DNA of 64,000 nt, taken from the NCBI RefSeq assembly GCF_000375485.1, contig NZ_AQXE01000008.1, forward strand, positions 39,756 to 103,755, in the 5' to 3' direction. Positions 8,686 through 17,308 of the stretch are shown piece after piece; the first letter of the stretch is position 1; each line of letters begins with the position of its first letter. The notes below the pieces were generated by a model. It was not told where the DNA came from. It saw only the letters and a program-made list of their open reading frames with translations, and did not search any database. The DNA comes from Desulfovibrio oxyclinae DSM 11498. GTDB lineage: Bacteria > Desulfobacterota > Desulfovibrionia > Desulfovibrionales > Desulfovibrionaceae. The position numbers and the translations under genes are program-made.

Positions 8686-8904
8686 CTAACGGGGACGGAA
8701 GGTGATGCGTCCGCGGGTCAGGTCGTACGGGCTGAGCTCGACGGTGACGGTGTCGCCGGGCATGACGCGAATGCGGAACTTGCGCATCTTGCCGGAGATG
8801 TGTGCGAGCACTTCGTGACCGTTTTCGAGCGCCACCCTGAACATAGCGTTCGGCAGTGCTTCTTCCACGGTTCCCTGAACCTTGATTCCTTCTTCCTTGG
8901 CCAT
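8686..8904 (-). CDS. infA: Translation initiation factor IF-1
   Basis: A 72-aa S1/OB-fold protein, the canonical IF-1 length. It starts [19 protein letters not shown] and contains [22 protein letters not shown] and [18 protein letters not shown], the standard RNA-binding strands. IF-1 occupies the ribosomal A site during initiation, together with IF-2 and IF-3. The open frame extends upstream to 9048, but that part is basic low-complexity sequence. The ATG at 8904, preceded by CAGGGAG, gives the full conserved protein. Here it is monocistronic and away from any ribosomal protein operon. Confidence 0.97.
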   Translation of the reverse strand: MAKEEGIKVQGTVEEALPNAMFRVALENGHEVLAHISGKMRKFRIRVMPGDTVTVELSPYDLTRGRITFRPR

Positions 8905-9131
8905 TGAGACTCCCTGTTTGTGTTTCTCACGGCGGCCGGACTTGTCCGTCCTTGCCGCCCGCGCGTGTCTGGCGCGCGTTGCTGTTGCTCGTTGCCCTCG
9001 TACGTTGAGGGCCAGTTTCCCATATAAGAAATTGTAGCGATTGTCCAATCCTAATGCGCACAGAGCCGGAAAACGGCTGTCGTTCGCAGGGGCATCATGG
9101 TAGTTTGCCGCAGTGTATGCAAGGAGGAATA

Positions 9132-10214
9132 ATGCAGGATCGCGAAGCGGACAAGGCGGCGTTTTCCAAGCGGCTGGCGGGGTTGCTCAACGAGGCCTCG
9201 TTGACCGTAGCCATGGCACTCGGATACAGGGCTGGACTTTTTGAAGCCATGGATCGCCTTGGTGGGCCAGCGACGTCTTCGGTCATTGCGGATGAGGCAG
9301 GATTAAGCGAACGGTACGTACGCGAATGGCTTGGCGTCATGGCCTCGGGCGGTGTGGTCGAGCTGGCTGGAGATGATTCTGAACAGTTCCGGCTCCCCAA
9401 GGGGCACGCCGATCTGCTGACGGAGCGCGCCGGGCCCGAGAACATGGGCGTGTACATGCAGGAAATCCCGCTGCTCACCGCCAGCGTGTACGATGACGTG
9501 GCCGAGAGGTTTCGAAGCGGCGAAGGTATAGGATACGATCGGTATCCGCGCTTTCACCGGTTCATGGACCAGTTGGCGGTGGCGAAGCACCGGCAGACCC
9601 TTGTCGATGTCTTTGTCCCTTCCGTTGAGCAGGGAGCCATGTCGGAGCGCTTGAAAAGCGGTGTGCGGGTGCTTGATGTCGGTTGCTCCGAAGGAACCGC
9701 ATTGCGGCTGCTCGCCCGGGCCTTTCCCCGTAGCGAGTTTCTGGGAGTGGATATTTCGGAAGAGTCGGTTCGTTGCGCTGAGAACAAGACCCGGGATGAA
9801 GGGCTGTCAAATATCTGTTTTGAAATGCGTGATGTGACGCGCATGACGAAGAATTTGGATGGAGCCTTTGATTGGATCACCGCGTTTGATGCTATTCACG
9901 ATCAGGCGCGGCCCGCGCAGGCGCTTTCGGCGATTCGGTCGCTGCTCGCTTCTGACGGCGTGTTTTCCATGGTGGATATCGCTGCCGAGAGCACCATTCG
10001 GGAGAATATGGACCATCCCATGGGCGCGTTCCTGTACACTGTGAGCCTGATGCACTGTATGCCCGTCGGACTCACGGATGGCGGCGTGGGGCTGGGGATG
10101 ATGTGGGGCAGGCAGCAGGCAGAGGCCATGCTTGCCGAAGCAGGCTTTTCCGATGTACGAACAACCCCGATCCCCGACGACCCGTTCAATCTGCACTACT
10201 GCTGCCGGGTGTGA
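9132..10214 (+). CDS. SAM-dependent methyltransferase with N-terminal winged helix
   Basis: A 360-aa protein. Residues about 15-75 form a dimerisation/winged-helix domain like that of O-methyltransferases ([33 protein letters not shown]). A Rossmann methyltransferase domain follows, with motif [16 protein letters not shown], acidic motif [10 protein letters not shown] and the post-I segment [12 protein letters not shown]. This arrangement matches the Rv2258c-like family, whose substrates are mostly unknown. The start is set by AAGGAGG located 6-12 bases before the ATG. The hypothetical gene 44 bp downstream may be co-transcribed. I cannot name the substrate. Confidence 0.82.
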   Translation: MQDREADKAAFSKRLAGLLNEASLTVAMALGYRAGLFEAMDRLGGPATSSVIADEAGLSERYVREWLGVMASGGVVELAGDDSEQFRLPKGHADLLTERAGPENMGVYMQEIPLLTASVYDDVAERFRSGEGIGYDRYPRFHRFMDQLAVAKHRQTLVDVFVPSVEQGAMSERLKSGVRVLDVGCSEGTALRLLARAFPRSEFLGVDISEESVRCAENKTRDEGLSNICFEMRDVTRMTKNLDGAFDWITAFDAIHDQARPAQALSAIRSLLASDGVFSMVDIAAESTIRENMDHPMGAFLYTVSLMHCMPVGLTDGGVGLGMMWGRQQAEAMLAEAGFSDVRTTPIPDDPFNLHYCCRV

Positions 10215-10258
10215 TCCGGCGGGGCTGAACAGGCAAACACAAGCATACGGAAAGAAAG

Positions 10259-10660
10259 ATGACCGAATCCAAAATGACTTTGCAGGAATTTCTTGATGGC
10301 TGGGAGCCGGGCTTCTCCCGCGATAGTTTTGAACGTTTCCGCGCTGCGCTGGAAGCCATGGAAGGCGTGGAATGCGAGTTTGTGGCGCGTCCGGGGGTGA
10401 GCTATTCCCTCAGGCCGCGCAAGGAAGGCCAGCAGCGCCCGCTGTTCGCGCTGGTGGACGTGGTGGACGATCCTTCCGGCCGCTGGCTCTCGGTGTGTTC
10501 CTACGCGGATTTTGTCACTGACCCGGATGAGCAGGGCGACTTTGTGCCTGAAGGACTTATGGGGCAGGATGCGATCTGCTTTGACGTGGACGAGGATGCT
10601 CCCGAAAGCGTTGCCCTTGTGCTGTCCAAGCTTGGCGAGGCATACGGCAAGGCCGACTAA
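10259..10660 (+). CDS. Conserved hypothetical protein, 133 aa
   Basis: Acidic soluble protein with no recognised domain, signal peptide or membrane segment. It starts MTESKMTLQEFLDGW. A middle part YSLRPRKEGQQRPLFALVDVVDD and the C-terminal VALVLSKLGEAYGKAD suggest a small alpha/beta fold. The phrase RPLFALVDVVDDPSGRWLSVCSYADFVTDPDE resembles small uncharacterised proteins seen in sulfate reducers, but I cannot assign a function. GAAAGAAAG precedes the ATG as a weak RBS. Its proximity to the methyltransferase (44 bp) suggests one transcript, ended by the terminator at 10710-10742. Confidence 0.75.
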   Translation: MTESKMTLQEFLDGWEPGFSRDSFERFRAALEAMEGVECEFVARPGVSYSLRPRKEGQQRPLFALVDVVDDPSGRWLSVCSYADFVTDPDEQGDFVPEGLMGQDAICFDVDEDAPESVALVLSKLGEAYGKAD

Positions 10661-10709
10661 CCCCTCTTTGTCCGGCAGGAACGTTTGTCGGATCTGTTTC
10701 GGATTTCAT

Positions 10710-10742
10710 GGTCAGGTCGCGTGGGCGGCCTGACCTTTTTTT
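10710..10742 (+). terminator. Intrinsic terminator of the methyltransferase/hypothetical unit
   Basis: GGTCAGG (10710-10716) pairs with CCTGACC (10729-10735), followed by seven T residues. Confidence 0.8.
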
Positions 10743-10790
10743 GAGGCTTGAGGGGCGGACGTTCTGATCATGTAGTGAAGAAAGCGCAAA

Positions 10791-10820
10791 AAAAGGCCGG
10801 AGCATTTGCTCCGGCCTTTT
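10791..10820. terminator. Terminator of rplM-rpsI
   Basis: AAAAGGCCGGAGC (10791-10803) and GCTCCGGCCTTTT (10808-10820) form a 13-bp stem with loop ATTT. It is symmetrical, with an A run before it that becomes a T run for the minus-strand ribosomal operon ending at 10846. Confidence 0.9.
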
Positions 10821-10845
10821 GAATAGGCTTCGTATGTCCAGCGGC

Positions 10846-11235
10846 TTAACGCTTGGAGAACTGGAAGCTGGCGCGTGCGCCGCGGAGACCGTACTTCTTA
10901 CGCTCTTTCTTACGAGCGTCGCGAGTGAGGAATCCGGCCTTCTTGAGCACGCCACGGAGTTCCGGGTCGAGCTCGCAAAGGGCACGTGCGATGCCGTGAC
11001 GGACGGCCTGAGCCTGTCCGGCGACGCCGCCGCCACAGCAGCGGATCTTGACGTCCACGCTGTCGAGTTTCTTGGTCAGGCGCAGCGGCTGCTGCACGAC
11101 CATCTGGAGGGTCTTGCGGGGAAAGTACTCGGTGAAGTCTTTTCCGTTGACCTGAATCTGCCCGGAACCGGCGTAAATGCGGGTACGGGCGATGGCATTC
11201 TTTCTCTTGCCGGTGCCGTAATTAAAATCGCTCAT
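10846..11235 (-). CDS. rpsI: 30S ribosomal protein S9
   Basis: 129 aa, the usual length. It starts [25 protein letters not shown], with the characteristic GKRKNA(I)AR motif, and ends [10 protein letters not shown], the basic C-terminal tail that reaches the P-site tRNA. GGGRAGQA-like [19 protein letters not shown] is also present. It follows rplM by 12 bp, the near-universal rplM-rpsI pair. Assigned without reservation. Confidence 0.98.
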   Translation of the reverse strand: MSDFNYGTGKRKNAIARTRIYAGSGQIQVNGKDFTEYFPRKTLQMVVQQPLRLTKKLDSVDVKIRCCGGGVAGQAQAVRHGIARALCELDPELRGVLKKAGFLTRDARKKERKKYGLRGARASFQFSKR

Positions 11236-11247
11236 GATGTCTCCCGA

Positions 11248-11676
11248 TTACAGTTCCAGGGTTTTGGGCTGCTGGGCCGCATGCGGGTGTTCGGAACCGG
11301 CGTAGACCTTGAGCTTCTTCAGCTGCTGGCGGGCCAGACGGTTGTTGGGCAGCATGCCCTTCACCGCAGCGGTGATGACGTTTTCCGGCTTGATTTCGAG
11401 CATGTCGCGCAGGTTCTTGCCGCGAATGCCGCCCGGGTAGCCGGTGTGCTTGTAGTACATCTTGTCATCCAGCTTCGCGCCGGTGACCTTGATCTTTTCG
11501 GCATTGATCACAACCACGAAATCTCCCATGTCCATGTGGTGGGAGTATTCGGGCTTGTGCTTGCCGCGCAGGCGATTGGCGATTTCGGTGGCCAGGCGAC
11601 CGAGAATCTTGTCAGTGGCGTCCACGACGATCCAATCGTTCTTCACGTCTTCCGGAGTCGGACTATATGTCTTCAT
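11248..11676 (-). CDS. rplM: 50S ribosomal protein L13
   Basis: 142 aa. It begins [34 protein letters not shown] sequence and contains [12 protein letters not shown] and HTGYPGGIR, all L13 signatures. It is the first gene of the rplM-rpsI operon. The ATG is preceded by AAGGAG with 8-base spacing. A consensus promoter lies about 33 bp upstream, giving a short leader. Confidence 0.98.
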   Translation of the reverse strand: MKTYSPTPEDVKNDWIVVDATDKILGRLATEIANRLRGKHKPEYSHHMDMGDFVVVINAEKIKVTGAKLDDKMYYKHTGYPGGIRGKNLRDMLEIKPENVITAAVKGMLPNNRLARQQLKKLKVYAGSEHPHAAQQPKTLEL

Positions 11677-11708
11677 AAAAATGCTCCTTGCACAAACTGG
11701 GAACGGGA

Positions 11709-11737
11709 CAGTTACGGTGTTTGTCTCCGCATGTCAA
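11709..11737 (-). promoter_or_regulatory. Promoter of rplM-rpsI
   Basis: On the minus strand a perfect TTGACA (11737-11732), a 17-bp spacer and TAACTG (11714-11709). It is the only strong promoter seen in the 338-bp gene-free stretch 11677-12014; the rest of that stretch shows nothing recognisable. Confidence 0.65.
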
Positions 11738-12014
11738 GCGACAAGACGAAACCCCGACGCGATGAAACGATGTCCCGGTGCCGACCGTAACGGGGTGGGG
11801 AAATTCGGGATGCGACCGATCCCGGGCCTTTCTTCGCGTCAGAATCCGACTTGCGGATATATGAACCTCTCGGGGTCCGGATGGTGCAAATACATTGATC
11901 GGCACCAAAAATCAAAACCTTTTTTCCCTGCGGGAACAGGAAATAACGGTCATTCTTTATTGTGAGACGCTGGCTCCCCGGAATCATTGGAGATCGAGGT
12001 CGCCAGTGCCGGGG

Positions 12015-13259
12015 TCAGTCAAAGTCCGCAAGCAGGGCGTTTATCTGTACCCCCGCAACCGTGGTGCGACCCTTGTAATGGTTGCGGATGCGAAACAGCG
12101 CCTGATGCAGCTGGTCCGAAGAGATGCCGTTTTTCAGGGCGGTATGCGCTTCGATGAACGCGGCCAGCCGGTCGCACATTTTCAGCAGTTCCCCGTCCTT
12201 GGGGTCCAGTGAGTCCTGATTGTTTGCGGCCAGCTCGTCCGCAGCCACCGCGAGGACCTTGCCGTCGCGCACGATGGTGGCCTGAAACTCACTGCCGACC
12301 TCAAGGCCGAGGAAGTAGGCCATGCGCTCGGAGACGTCCTCGTATCCGCCGTCACGAAGCGGTGCCAGCACCACCTTTTCCAGCTCGTACAATTCATATT
12401 GACGGATAAGCTCCGCAATCTCCGGCGCCGACTGCTTGACCGGGGAAATGATGTCCCGCGTCAACAGCTCGGGCAGGTCGTGCACGAGCCCGGCAAAAAA
12501 GTTGTTCTGCTGCCTCGCCCGGCAGGCGCCCACCTCCTGACTGAAGAACCAGCCGTAGGCCGCCACGATGAACATGTGACCAAGCACCGAAGTTTCGGGC
12601 ACGCGCGGCGTCTGGGACCAGCGCTTCTGAAAGCGCAGCCGGCCGCACATTCTGGCGAACCGACCCAGCGTGGTGTTCTCGTCGTCGAGCAGTTCATCCA
12701 CGCCCTTGATGTCGCGCAGATCCTCAAGGCGATCGACGAAGCTCTGTTCGATCTCCTTGAGCTCGTGGTCCATGGTGTTGATGCTCTTGAGCAGTTTGAA
12801 CTCGGACCAGCTGGCGTAGAGGTGCGCGGCGCGAAGGATGCGCCGGGCAAGCCCCTTTTCCTCCGGCTCCATGAGAAATTCGCCCATGCGGCGCAGGAAT
12901 CCTTCGCCCAGCGGCTGAAGGCGCGGGGCCAGCTCCGAGACCACCCACGAGGTGAGCTTGCGGTAGTCCTCGCGGTTCTCCTTGATGCGGTAGAACACGG
13001 GCGGCTTGATGTCGGTGATGACCAGCCGGTAAAGGTAGTCGAAGATGCCGCCTTCAACGATGCTCTCGCCGAGGGCGCGCCGTCTGGCGACATCCATATC
13101 CCGGGAGTTGATGACAAACAGGACCCACGCCACGATCATCTTGTGGGCCTGTTTGTCCACCTCCACCAGCTCCATGGGGCGGAGCTTGTCGTTCCAGCGT
13201 TTCATGAACGCGCCGGAAAAAACCAGTTCCAAAAGGCTCTTGCGAATGATCACGGACAT
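12015..13259 (-). CDS. HD-domain protein
   Basis: 414 aa, cytoplasmic. Metal-dependent phosphohydrolase motifs of the HD superfamily appear twice in outline. An N-terminal part has VDKQAHKMIVAWVLF. The stronger C-terminal half reads ETSVLGHMFIVAAYGWF, then FAGLVHDLPELLTRDIISPVK, where the HD pair is the metal-binding dyad and LPE-LLTRD matches the YfbR-like 5'-nucleotidase arrangement. DRLAAFIEAHTALKNG ends the domain. The substrate is unknown; nucleotides are the most likely. The ATG at 13259 gives the N-terminus MSVIIRKSLLELVFSGAF. It stands alone on the minus strand, 83 bp from the rlmD stop. Confidence 0.8.
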   Translation of the reverse strand: MSVIIRKSLLELVFSGAFMKRWNDKLRPMELVEVDKQAHKMIVAWVLFVINSRDMDVARRRALGESIVEGGIFDYLYRLVITDIKPPVFYRIKENREDYRKLTSWVVSELAPRLQPLGEGFLRRMGEFLMEPEEKGLARRILRAAHLYASWSEFKLLKSINTMDHELKEIEQSFVDRLEDLRDIKGVDELLDDENTTLGRFARMCGRLRFQKRWSQTPRVPETSVLGHMFIVAAYGWFFSQEVGACRARQQNNFFAGLVHDLPELLTRDIISPVKQSAPEIAELIRQYELYELEKVVLAPLRDGGYEDVSERMAYFLGLEVGSEFQATIVRDGKVLAVAADELAANNQDSLDPKDGELLKMCDRLAAFIEAHTALKNGISSDQLHQALFRIRNHYKGRTTVAGVQINALLADFD

Positions 13260-13342
13260 GATGCGTTATCCTGCGGTTTCCGGTTCATCCGCTCACCATA
13301 GACGGTGCGGGCCGATTTGTGAATGCCCGAAATCCTGCCGGA

Positions 13343-14722
13343 TTATTTGCGCCTGAGCACCGCCACGGCCTCCACGTGGGTGGTATGCGGGAACTGGTCC
13401 ACGGCCTGTACGCTCTCAACGGCGTAGGCATGCGAAAGCCTGCCGAGATCGCGCGCCAGCGTCGCCGGGTCGCAGGAAACCGCCACGACCTTGCGGGGCA
13501 GCATGTCCAGAATGCCGCGCACCACGGTCTCGTGCATGCCGGAGCGGGGCGGGTCGGTGACGATGATGTCCGGATCGGGCACGCCCTTCACCTGTCCGAG
13601 GCCGTGCTCCAGCGTTCCGGCGTGGAACTCGCAGTTGGAGAAACCGTTGATCTCGGCATTGCGCACGGCGTCGCGGACGGAGTCCTTGGAAAGCTCGAAT
13701 CCGAGCACCTTCTTTGCCTTGTCGGCAAGGGCCAGTGCCAGCCCGCCGGTGCCGCAGTAGAGGTCCATGACCGTATCGTCCGGACCGGGGTCGGCTGCCT
13801 GACGGACTGCGCCGTAGAGGAGTTCCGCGGCTGCGCTGTTGGGCTGGAAGAATGCGTTGGGCGAAATACGGTAGCGAACCTCGGCGTCCGGCAAATGCAG
13901 GCGTTCTTCCACAGAATCCTGTCCAATGACCTGCTGAATGCGTTCGCCAAAGGCCAGATCGCGGCGGCTCTTGCGAGTGGAGTGAACGAAGGAGGTTATC
14001 TCCGGGAAATCGGCTTGTAGCGCGCGGCCAAGTTTTTCCGCTGCGGAGTGATCGCGTGCGGTGGCGGTGATGAGGTGCACCATCAGCTCACCTTCGCCTG
14101 AGGTGGTGCCGTGGTGTCGGATGACGAGGCGGCGCAGGTAGCCCTTGCCCGTCTTCGGGTTGTAGGCGATGCGTCCGAGCGAGGGGCCCAGCTCGTTGGC
14201 GCGGCGTAGGATGGCGGCGGTCTTTTCCGTGCAGATGCGACACTCGGGCACGGGCATTACGGAGGCATCGAGCCTGCGCCGCAGCCCGGCCACGGGCTGC
14301 CCGTCGATGGAGTCGTAGACGAATTCCATCTTGTTGCGGTAGCGCCAGACATCCGGGGAGCCGATGGGCGTCAGCGCAGGGACGTCCTCAAGCCCGCCGA
14401 TGCGTTCAAGCGCGTCGGAAACGCGGCGTGTTTTCCATGCGAGCTGCTCGGCCGGGTCCATGTGCTGTAACAGGCAGCCGCCACACTCGGGAAAATGCGG
14501 ACATTCCGGTTTCACTTCGACTGGGGAGCGTTCCACCACCTCGGCCGCGAGGGCTTCGGCATACCGTTTCTTCACGCGCTGCACGCTGGCCTTGACGCGG
14601 GAACCGGGCAGTGCACCCTCCACAAAGACCGTCATTCCGTCGGGCAGACGCGCCACCCCGTTGCCGGTTGATGCCAGATCACGGATCGCCACTTCTATTA
14701 TTTCGCCTCTTTTTATGCTCAT
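13343..14722 (-). CDS. rlmD: 23S rRNA (uracil-5)-methyltransferase, RumA/RlmD type
   Basis: 459 aa. An N-terminal TRAM domain (GEIIEVAIRDLASTGNGVARL) is followed by iron-sulfur cysteines CPHFPECGGC, with a further Cys in CRIC. The SAM site is VMDLYCGTGGLAL, and the catalytic cysteine sits in VVAVSCDPATLARDL. The domain order is that of RumA, which makes m5U1939 in 23S rRNA; the RlmCD enzymes of other bacteria look similar. The open frame extends to 15247, but that extension overlaps other genes. The ATG at 14722 starts the TRAM domain directly. It is divergent from the small gene at 14768 with only 45 bp between the start codons. Confidence 0.92.
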   Translation of the reverse strand: MSIKRGEIIEVAIRDLASTGNGVARLPDGMTVFVEGALPGSRVKASVQRVKKRYAEALAAEVVERSPVEVKPECPHFPECGGCLLQHMDPAEQLAWKTRRVSDALERIGGLEDVPALTPIGSPDVWRYRNKMEFVYDSIDGQPVAGLRRRLDASVMPVPECRICTEKTAAILRRANELGPSLGRIAYNPKTGKGYLRRLVIRHHGTTSGEGELMVHLITATARDHSAAEKLGRALQADFPEITSFVHSTRKSRRDLAFGERIQQVIGQDSVEERLHLPDAEVRYRISPNAFFQPNSAAAELLYGAVRQAADPGPDDTVMDLYCGTGGLALALADKAKKVLGFELSKDSVRDAVRNAEINGFSNCEFHAGTLEHGLGQVKGVPDPDIIVTDPPRSGMHETVVRGILDMLPRKVVAVSCDPATLARDLGRLSHAYAVESVQAVDQFPHTTHVEAVAVLRRK

Positions 14723-14731
14723 GAGCGGGGT

Positions 14732-14761
14732 TTGACAGCTTTCCCCGGCGCTGTCTATGAC
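14732..14761 (+). promoter_or_regulatory. Promoter directly upstream of the 14768 gene (leaderless transcript likely)
   Basis: TTGACA (14732-14737), an 18-bp spacer and TATGAC (14756-14761). A start about 7 bases past the -10 would fall on the A of the ATG at 14768, and no ribosome-binding site is present. This suggests a leaderless mRNA. Confidence 0.55.
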
Positions 14762-14767
14762 TTTTCC

Positions 14768-15073
14768 ATGATCGACAAGGCCACCGCCATAGAAACCGTC
14801 ATGGAGCGGCTCAAAAAATTGCCGCAGGGGCACGCGCTGGACATGCGCACGTACAAACGAAACCGATCCGTGCTCATCCGGCGCGTGGAGGACGACCTGT
14901 TCGAAGTGATCCAGAACGGCTACGAGCAGAACCGGTTCGAAAGCACCCGCAAGAAGATGAAAAAGCTCCTGAAGACACTGCTCAAGAAGGAGTTCCCACG
15001 AAGCACCAAGATCAGACTTTATACGCTGGAAGGGGAGGACGCGGAAAAGCATCTGCCCCGGAAGATTCTCTGA
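14768..15073 (+). CDS. Conserved hypothetical protein, 101 aa, basic
   Basis: Small cytoplasmic protein rich in Lys/Arg: MIDKATAIETVMERLKKLPQ at the start, then LDMRTYKRNRSVLIRRVEDDLFEVIQNGYEQ and a very basic helix ESTRKKMKKLLKTLLKKEFP. The pattern suggests nucleic-acid or ribosome association, but I recognise no family. There is no RBS; a good promoter is positioned so that transcription would start at the ATG. It is divergent from rlmD and shares its 45-bp upstream region. Bases 15074-15240 after it contain a GCGGGG/CCCCGC hairpin but no gene. Confidence 0.72.
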   Translation: MIDKATAIETVMERLKKLPQGHALDMRTYKRNRSVLIRRVEDDLFEVIQNGYEQNRFESTRKKMKKLLKTLLKKEFPRSTKIRLYTLEGEDAEKHLPRKIL

Positions 15074-15240
15074 GACGGCGTTTCGACAGATCACCAATCC
15101 CTTTCGGGCGGCGGTGGAATTGTTGGAGTGAAAAAGACGGCGGCTGGAATGCGTGTCTGATGATACCGGCTTGTCGCAAAGGTCGCGGGGGCTGCGGGGT
15201 GCTGCCCCGCAAAAGCTTGACCCGGTCCGGAAAAAGGTGC

Positions 15241-15933
15241 ATGGCACCGCCCATGAACGAACTGCTCTGGATAGGATTCGCCCTTCTGGACCTGACCATG
15301 GTCCTTGTCGTGTACCGTTTCTTCGGCCGCACCGGTCTCTTTGGCCTCGTGGTCTTCAACCTCTTGCTGTGCAACCTTCAGGTCCTCAAGACCGTGGAGA
15401 TGTTCGGCCTGACCACCACGCTGGGCAACATCCTGTATGCCAGCGTCTTTCTCTCCACCGACATGCTCGGGGAACTACACGGCAAGGAGGATGCCAAGAA
15501 GGCGGTTCTGCTTGGCTTCGTGACGCTGCTGCTCATGACTGGCTACATGCAGCTTGCCTTGCAGTTCGTGCCCGGAGCGGAGGACTTCGCGCATCCGCAC
15601 CTGTCTGCGTTGTTCGGCTTCATGCCGCGCATCGCGCTGGCGAGCCTCGCGGCCTATCTCATCTCCCAGATGCACGACGTGTGGGCCTTCCACCGCATCA
15701 AGGCCAGCACCGGCGGCAAGCACCTCTGGCTGCGCAACAATGCCAGCACCCTCGTAAGCCAGCTGCTGGATTCCGCGATCTTCTGCACCATCGCGTTCTA
15801 CGGACTGTTCCCCGCGAACGTGTTTATGGAAATCATGGTCTCCACCTATGTCATCAAGGTCGCCGTGGCGGTGCTGGATACGCCGTTTATCTATCTGGCC
15901 AAGAAGCTTTTCCCGAAGGGCGTTCACGCCTGA
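15241..15933 (+). CDS. Queuosine precursor transporter (YhhQ family)
   Basis: About 230 aa inner-membrane protein with roughly six hydrophobic segments. Family hallmarks are the N-terminal ELLWIGFALLDLTMVLVVYRFFG, then NILYASVFLSTDMLGELHGKEDAKKAVLLGF, and the charged loop RIKASTGGKHLWLRNNASTLVSQLLDS. YhhQ/QPTR proteins import preQ0/preQ1 or queuine for tRNA modification. I took the ATG at 15241 (AAAAAGGTG upstream); 15253 is possible. I looked for a preQ1 aptamer in the 167-bp leader and did not find the class I core. A strong terminator follows at 15951. Confidence 0.85.
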   Translation: MAPPMNELLWIGFALLDLTMVLVVYRFFGRTGLFGLVVFNLLLCNLQVLKTVEMFGLTTTLGNILYASVFLSTDMLGELHGKEDAKKAVLLGFVTLLLMTGYMQLALQFVPGAEDFAHPHLSALFGFMPRIALASLAAYLISQMHDVWAFHRIKASTGGKHLWLRNNASTLVSQLLDSAIFCTIAFYGLFPANVFMEIMVSTYVIKVAVAVLDTPFIYLAKKLFPKGVHA

Positions 15934-15950
15934 TTTCGATGTTGACAACA

Positions 15951-15987
15951 GGCCCGCTCCGGCACTCAAGCCGGAGCGGGCTTTCTT
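15951..15987 (+). terminator. Intrinsic terminator after the YhhQ-type gene
   Basis: GCCCGCTCCGGC (15952-15963) pairs with GCCGGAGCGGGC (15970-15981), loop ACTCAA, followed by TTTCTT. Confidence 0.88.
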
Positions 15988-16034
15988 GCAGAAATTTCTT
16001 GATAATGAATTTCAAATTCAATAAAAGGGCACCC

Positions 16035-16727
16035 ATGTACACACTGGAAGAAAGGCTGTTCGGGGCGGGGTGCGACCATGTCCGGGTGACGCTGCATGAA
16101 TTTGCCGAGTCCCTTGGCAACGCGATCGACGCGCGGGATCACGGCACGTGGGCGCATTCTGACGAGGTGGCGGAGGTGTCGCTGGTGCTGGCGCAGTGCA
16201 TGGGGGCTTCACCCGTGCAGCGGCAGCTCATTCATATTGCCGGGCATTTGCACGATATTGGGAAGCTGGCACTGCCGGACAATGTGCTCAACAAGCCCGG
16301 CTCCTTGAGCGACGAGGAGTGGGCCATGGTGCGCGAGCATCCCGGGCGCGGGGCCGACATCGTGCGTCCCGTGCCGGAGTTTGCGGCCAAGGGCGGCGTG
16401 GCGGATATGATCCGGGCGCATCATGAGCGGTGGGACGGCGGCGGCTATCCGGACGGCCTTTCCGGCAAGGCGATTCCTTGTGGGGCGAGAGTGATCGCCG
16501 TGGCTGACGGGCTTTCAGCCATGATGCAGGACAGACCCTACCGCAAGGGGATGAGCTTCGTCGATGCCTGTAGGGAGGTCGAGCGATGCTCTGGGACACA
16601 GTATGATCCCATGGTGGTTTCGTGTCTGCTGGCGAACCGGAGAGCGGTGTTCGATGCGTTCATGAGCGTGGAGGAGAGCAGGGTGCGTTCGTTCGCTGTG
16701 AGAAGGCGAAGTCGCGAAGGAGCATAG
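16035..16727 (+). CDS. HD-GYP domain protein, putative c-di-GMP phosphodiesterase
   Basis: 230 aa, consisting of little more than an HD-GYP domain. HSDEVAEVSL, HIAGHLHDIGKLALPDNVLNKPG, EEWAMVREHPGRGADIV, IRAHHERWDGGGYPDGLSG and GARVIAVADGLSAMMQDRPYRKG are all in order, including the metal-binding HD and the GYP loop. Such enzymes linearise cyclic di-GMP. It has no receiver or membrane domain, so input must come from a partner or be constitutive. The ATG at 16035 follows AAAAGGG; an in-frame ATG at 16005 lacks an RBS. The 125 bp after it hold a CGCGGAG/CTCCGCG hairpin near 16810-16830. Confidence 0.9.
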   Translation: MYTLEERLFGAGCDHVRVTLHEFAESLGNAIDARDHGTWAHSDEVAEVSLVLAQCMGASPVQRQLIHIAGHLHDIGKLALPDNVLNKPGSLSDEEWAMVREHPGRGADIVRPVPEFAAKGGVADMIRAHHERWDGGGYPDGLSGKAIPCGARVIAVADGLSAMMQDRPYRKGMSFVDACREVERCSGTQYDPMVVSCLLANRRAVFDAFMSVEESRVRSFAVRRRSREGA

Positions 16728-16852
16728 CTGTTCGTTGCGCTTCAGCACATCATTTGGCCGCAGTGGACCGCACGACGGTGAGGGCGTCGTTTTCTGCGGT
16801 CGGCCTCGCGGAGCCACCGGGACTCCGCGAAACCGATCGGCAAAAGCGTCAG

Positions 16853-17281
16853 CTACCAGGCGCGTCCGTGAAGGATGTCATGGATACGTTCCTCGGTGGC
16901 CTCTTCGACGAGCAGCATCTTCTTGGCCTGAGCCTTCCTGACCTTTTCGCTGAGCACGTCGATGTCCGCGGGCTTCTCGATGAAGTCCATGGCGCCGAGC
17001 TTCATGGCCTCGATGCCCTTTTCCACGGAGGCGTGCCCGGTCAGCAGGATGACCTGCAGGCTCGGGTGCAGCTTCTTGATCATCTTCAGGCTGTCGATGC
17101 CGTTGGTGCCGGGCATCTGCAGGTCGAGGAAGATGGCGTCGAACTGCTTGTCGGCCATGATGTCCAGCGCTTCGGAGATGCTGGTGCAGGCTTCCACTTC
17201 CATGCCGCGCAGGCGCAGGCGCTCGCTCATGGTTTCCAGGAATTCCGGTTCGTCGTCTATGAGAAGGACCTTTTCTGACAT
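16853..17281 (-). CDS. Response regulator receiver protein
   Basis: 142 aa. CheY-type receiver with the acidic pair DDE at residues 9-11, phosphoacceptor Asp53 (AIFLDLQMPGTNG), the LLTGHAS Thr/Ser switch and IEKP Lys. The receiver is followed by a short helical tail ending HDILHGRAW and no output domain. It is the last gene of the seven-gene SulP/phosphorelay operon, 27 bp after the H-box protein gene. As a stand-alone receiver it is expected to be an intermediate or to act by protein-protein contact. The RBS region GGAGCC precedes the ATG. Confidence 0.9.
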   Translation of the reverse strand: MSEKVLLIDDEPEFLETMSERLRLRGMEVEACTSISEALDIMADKQFDAIFLDLQMPGTNGIDSLKMIKKLHPSLQVILLTGHASVEKGIEAMKLGAMDFIEKPADIDVLSEKVRKAQAKKMLLVEEATEERIHDILHGRAW

Positions 17282-17308
17282 ATCAGGCTCCTTTTGCTTG
17301 AGTTGTGG

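Noticed and set aside
15074..15240. Possible preQ1 riboswitch before the queuosine-precursor transporter
   Set aside because: A GCGGGG/CCCCGC hairpin and AAAAG are present, but the class I aptamer core and A-rich pseudoknot tail are not.
16803..16835. CGCGGAG/CTCCGCG hairpin after the phosphorelay operon as terminator
   Set aside because: A stable stem on paper, but no T run follows on the minus strand, so it is left uncalled.
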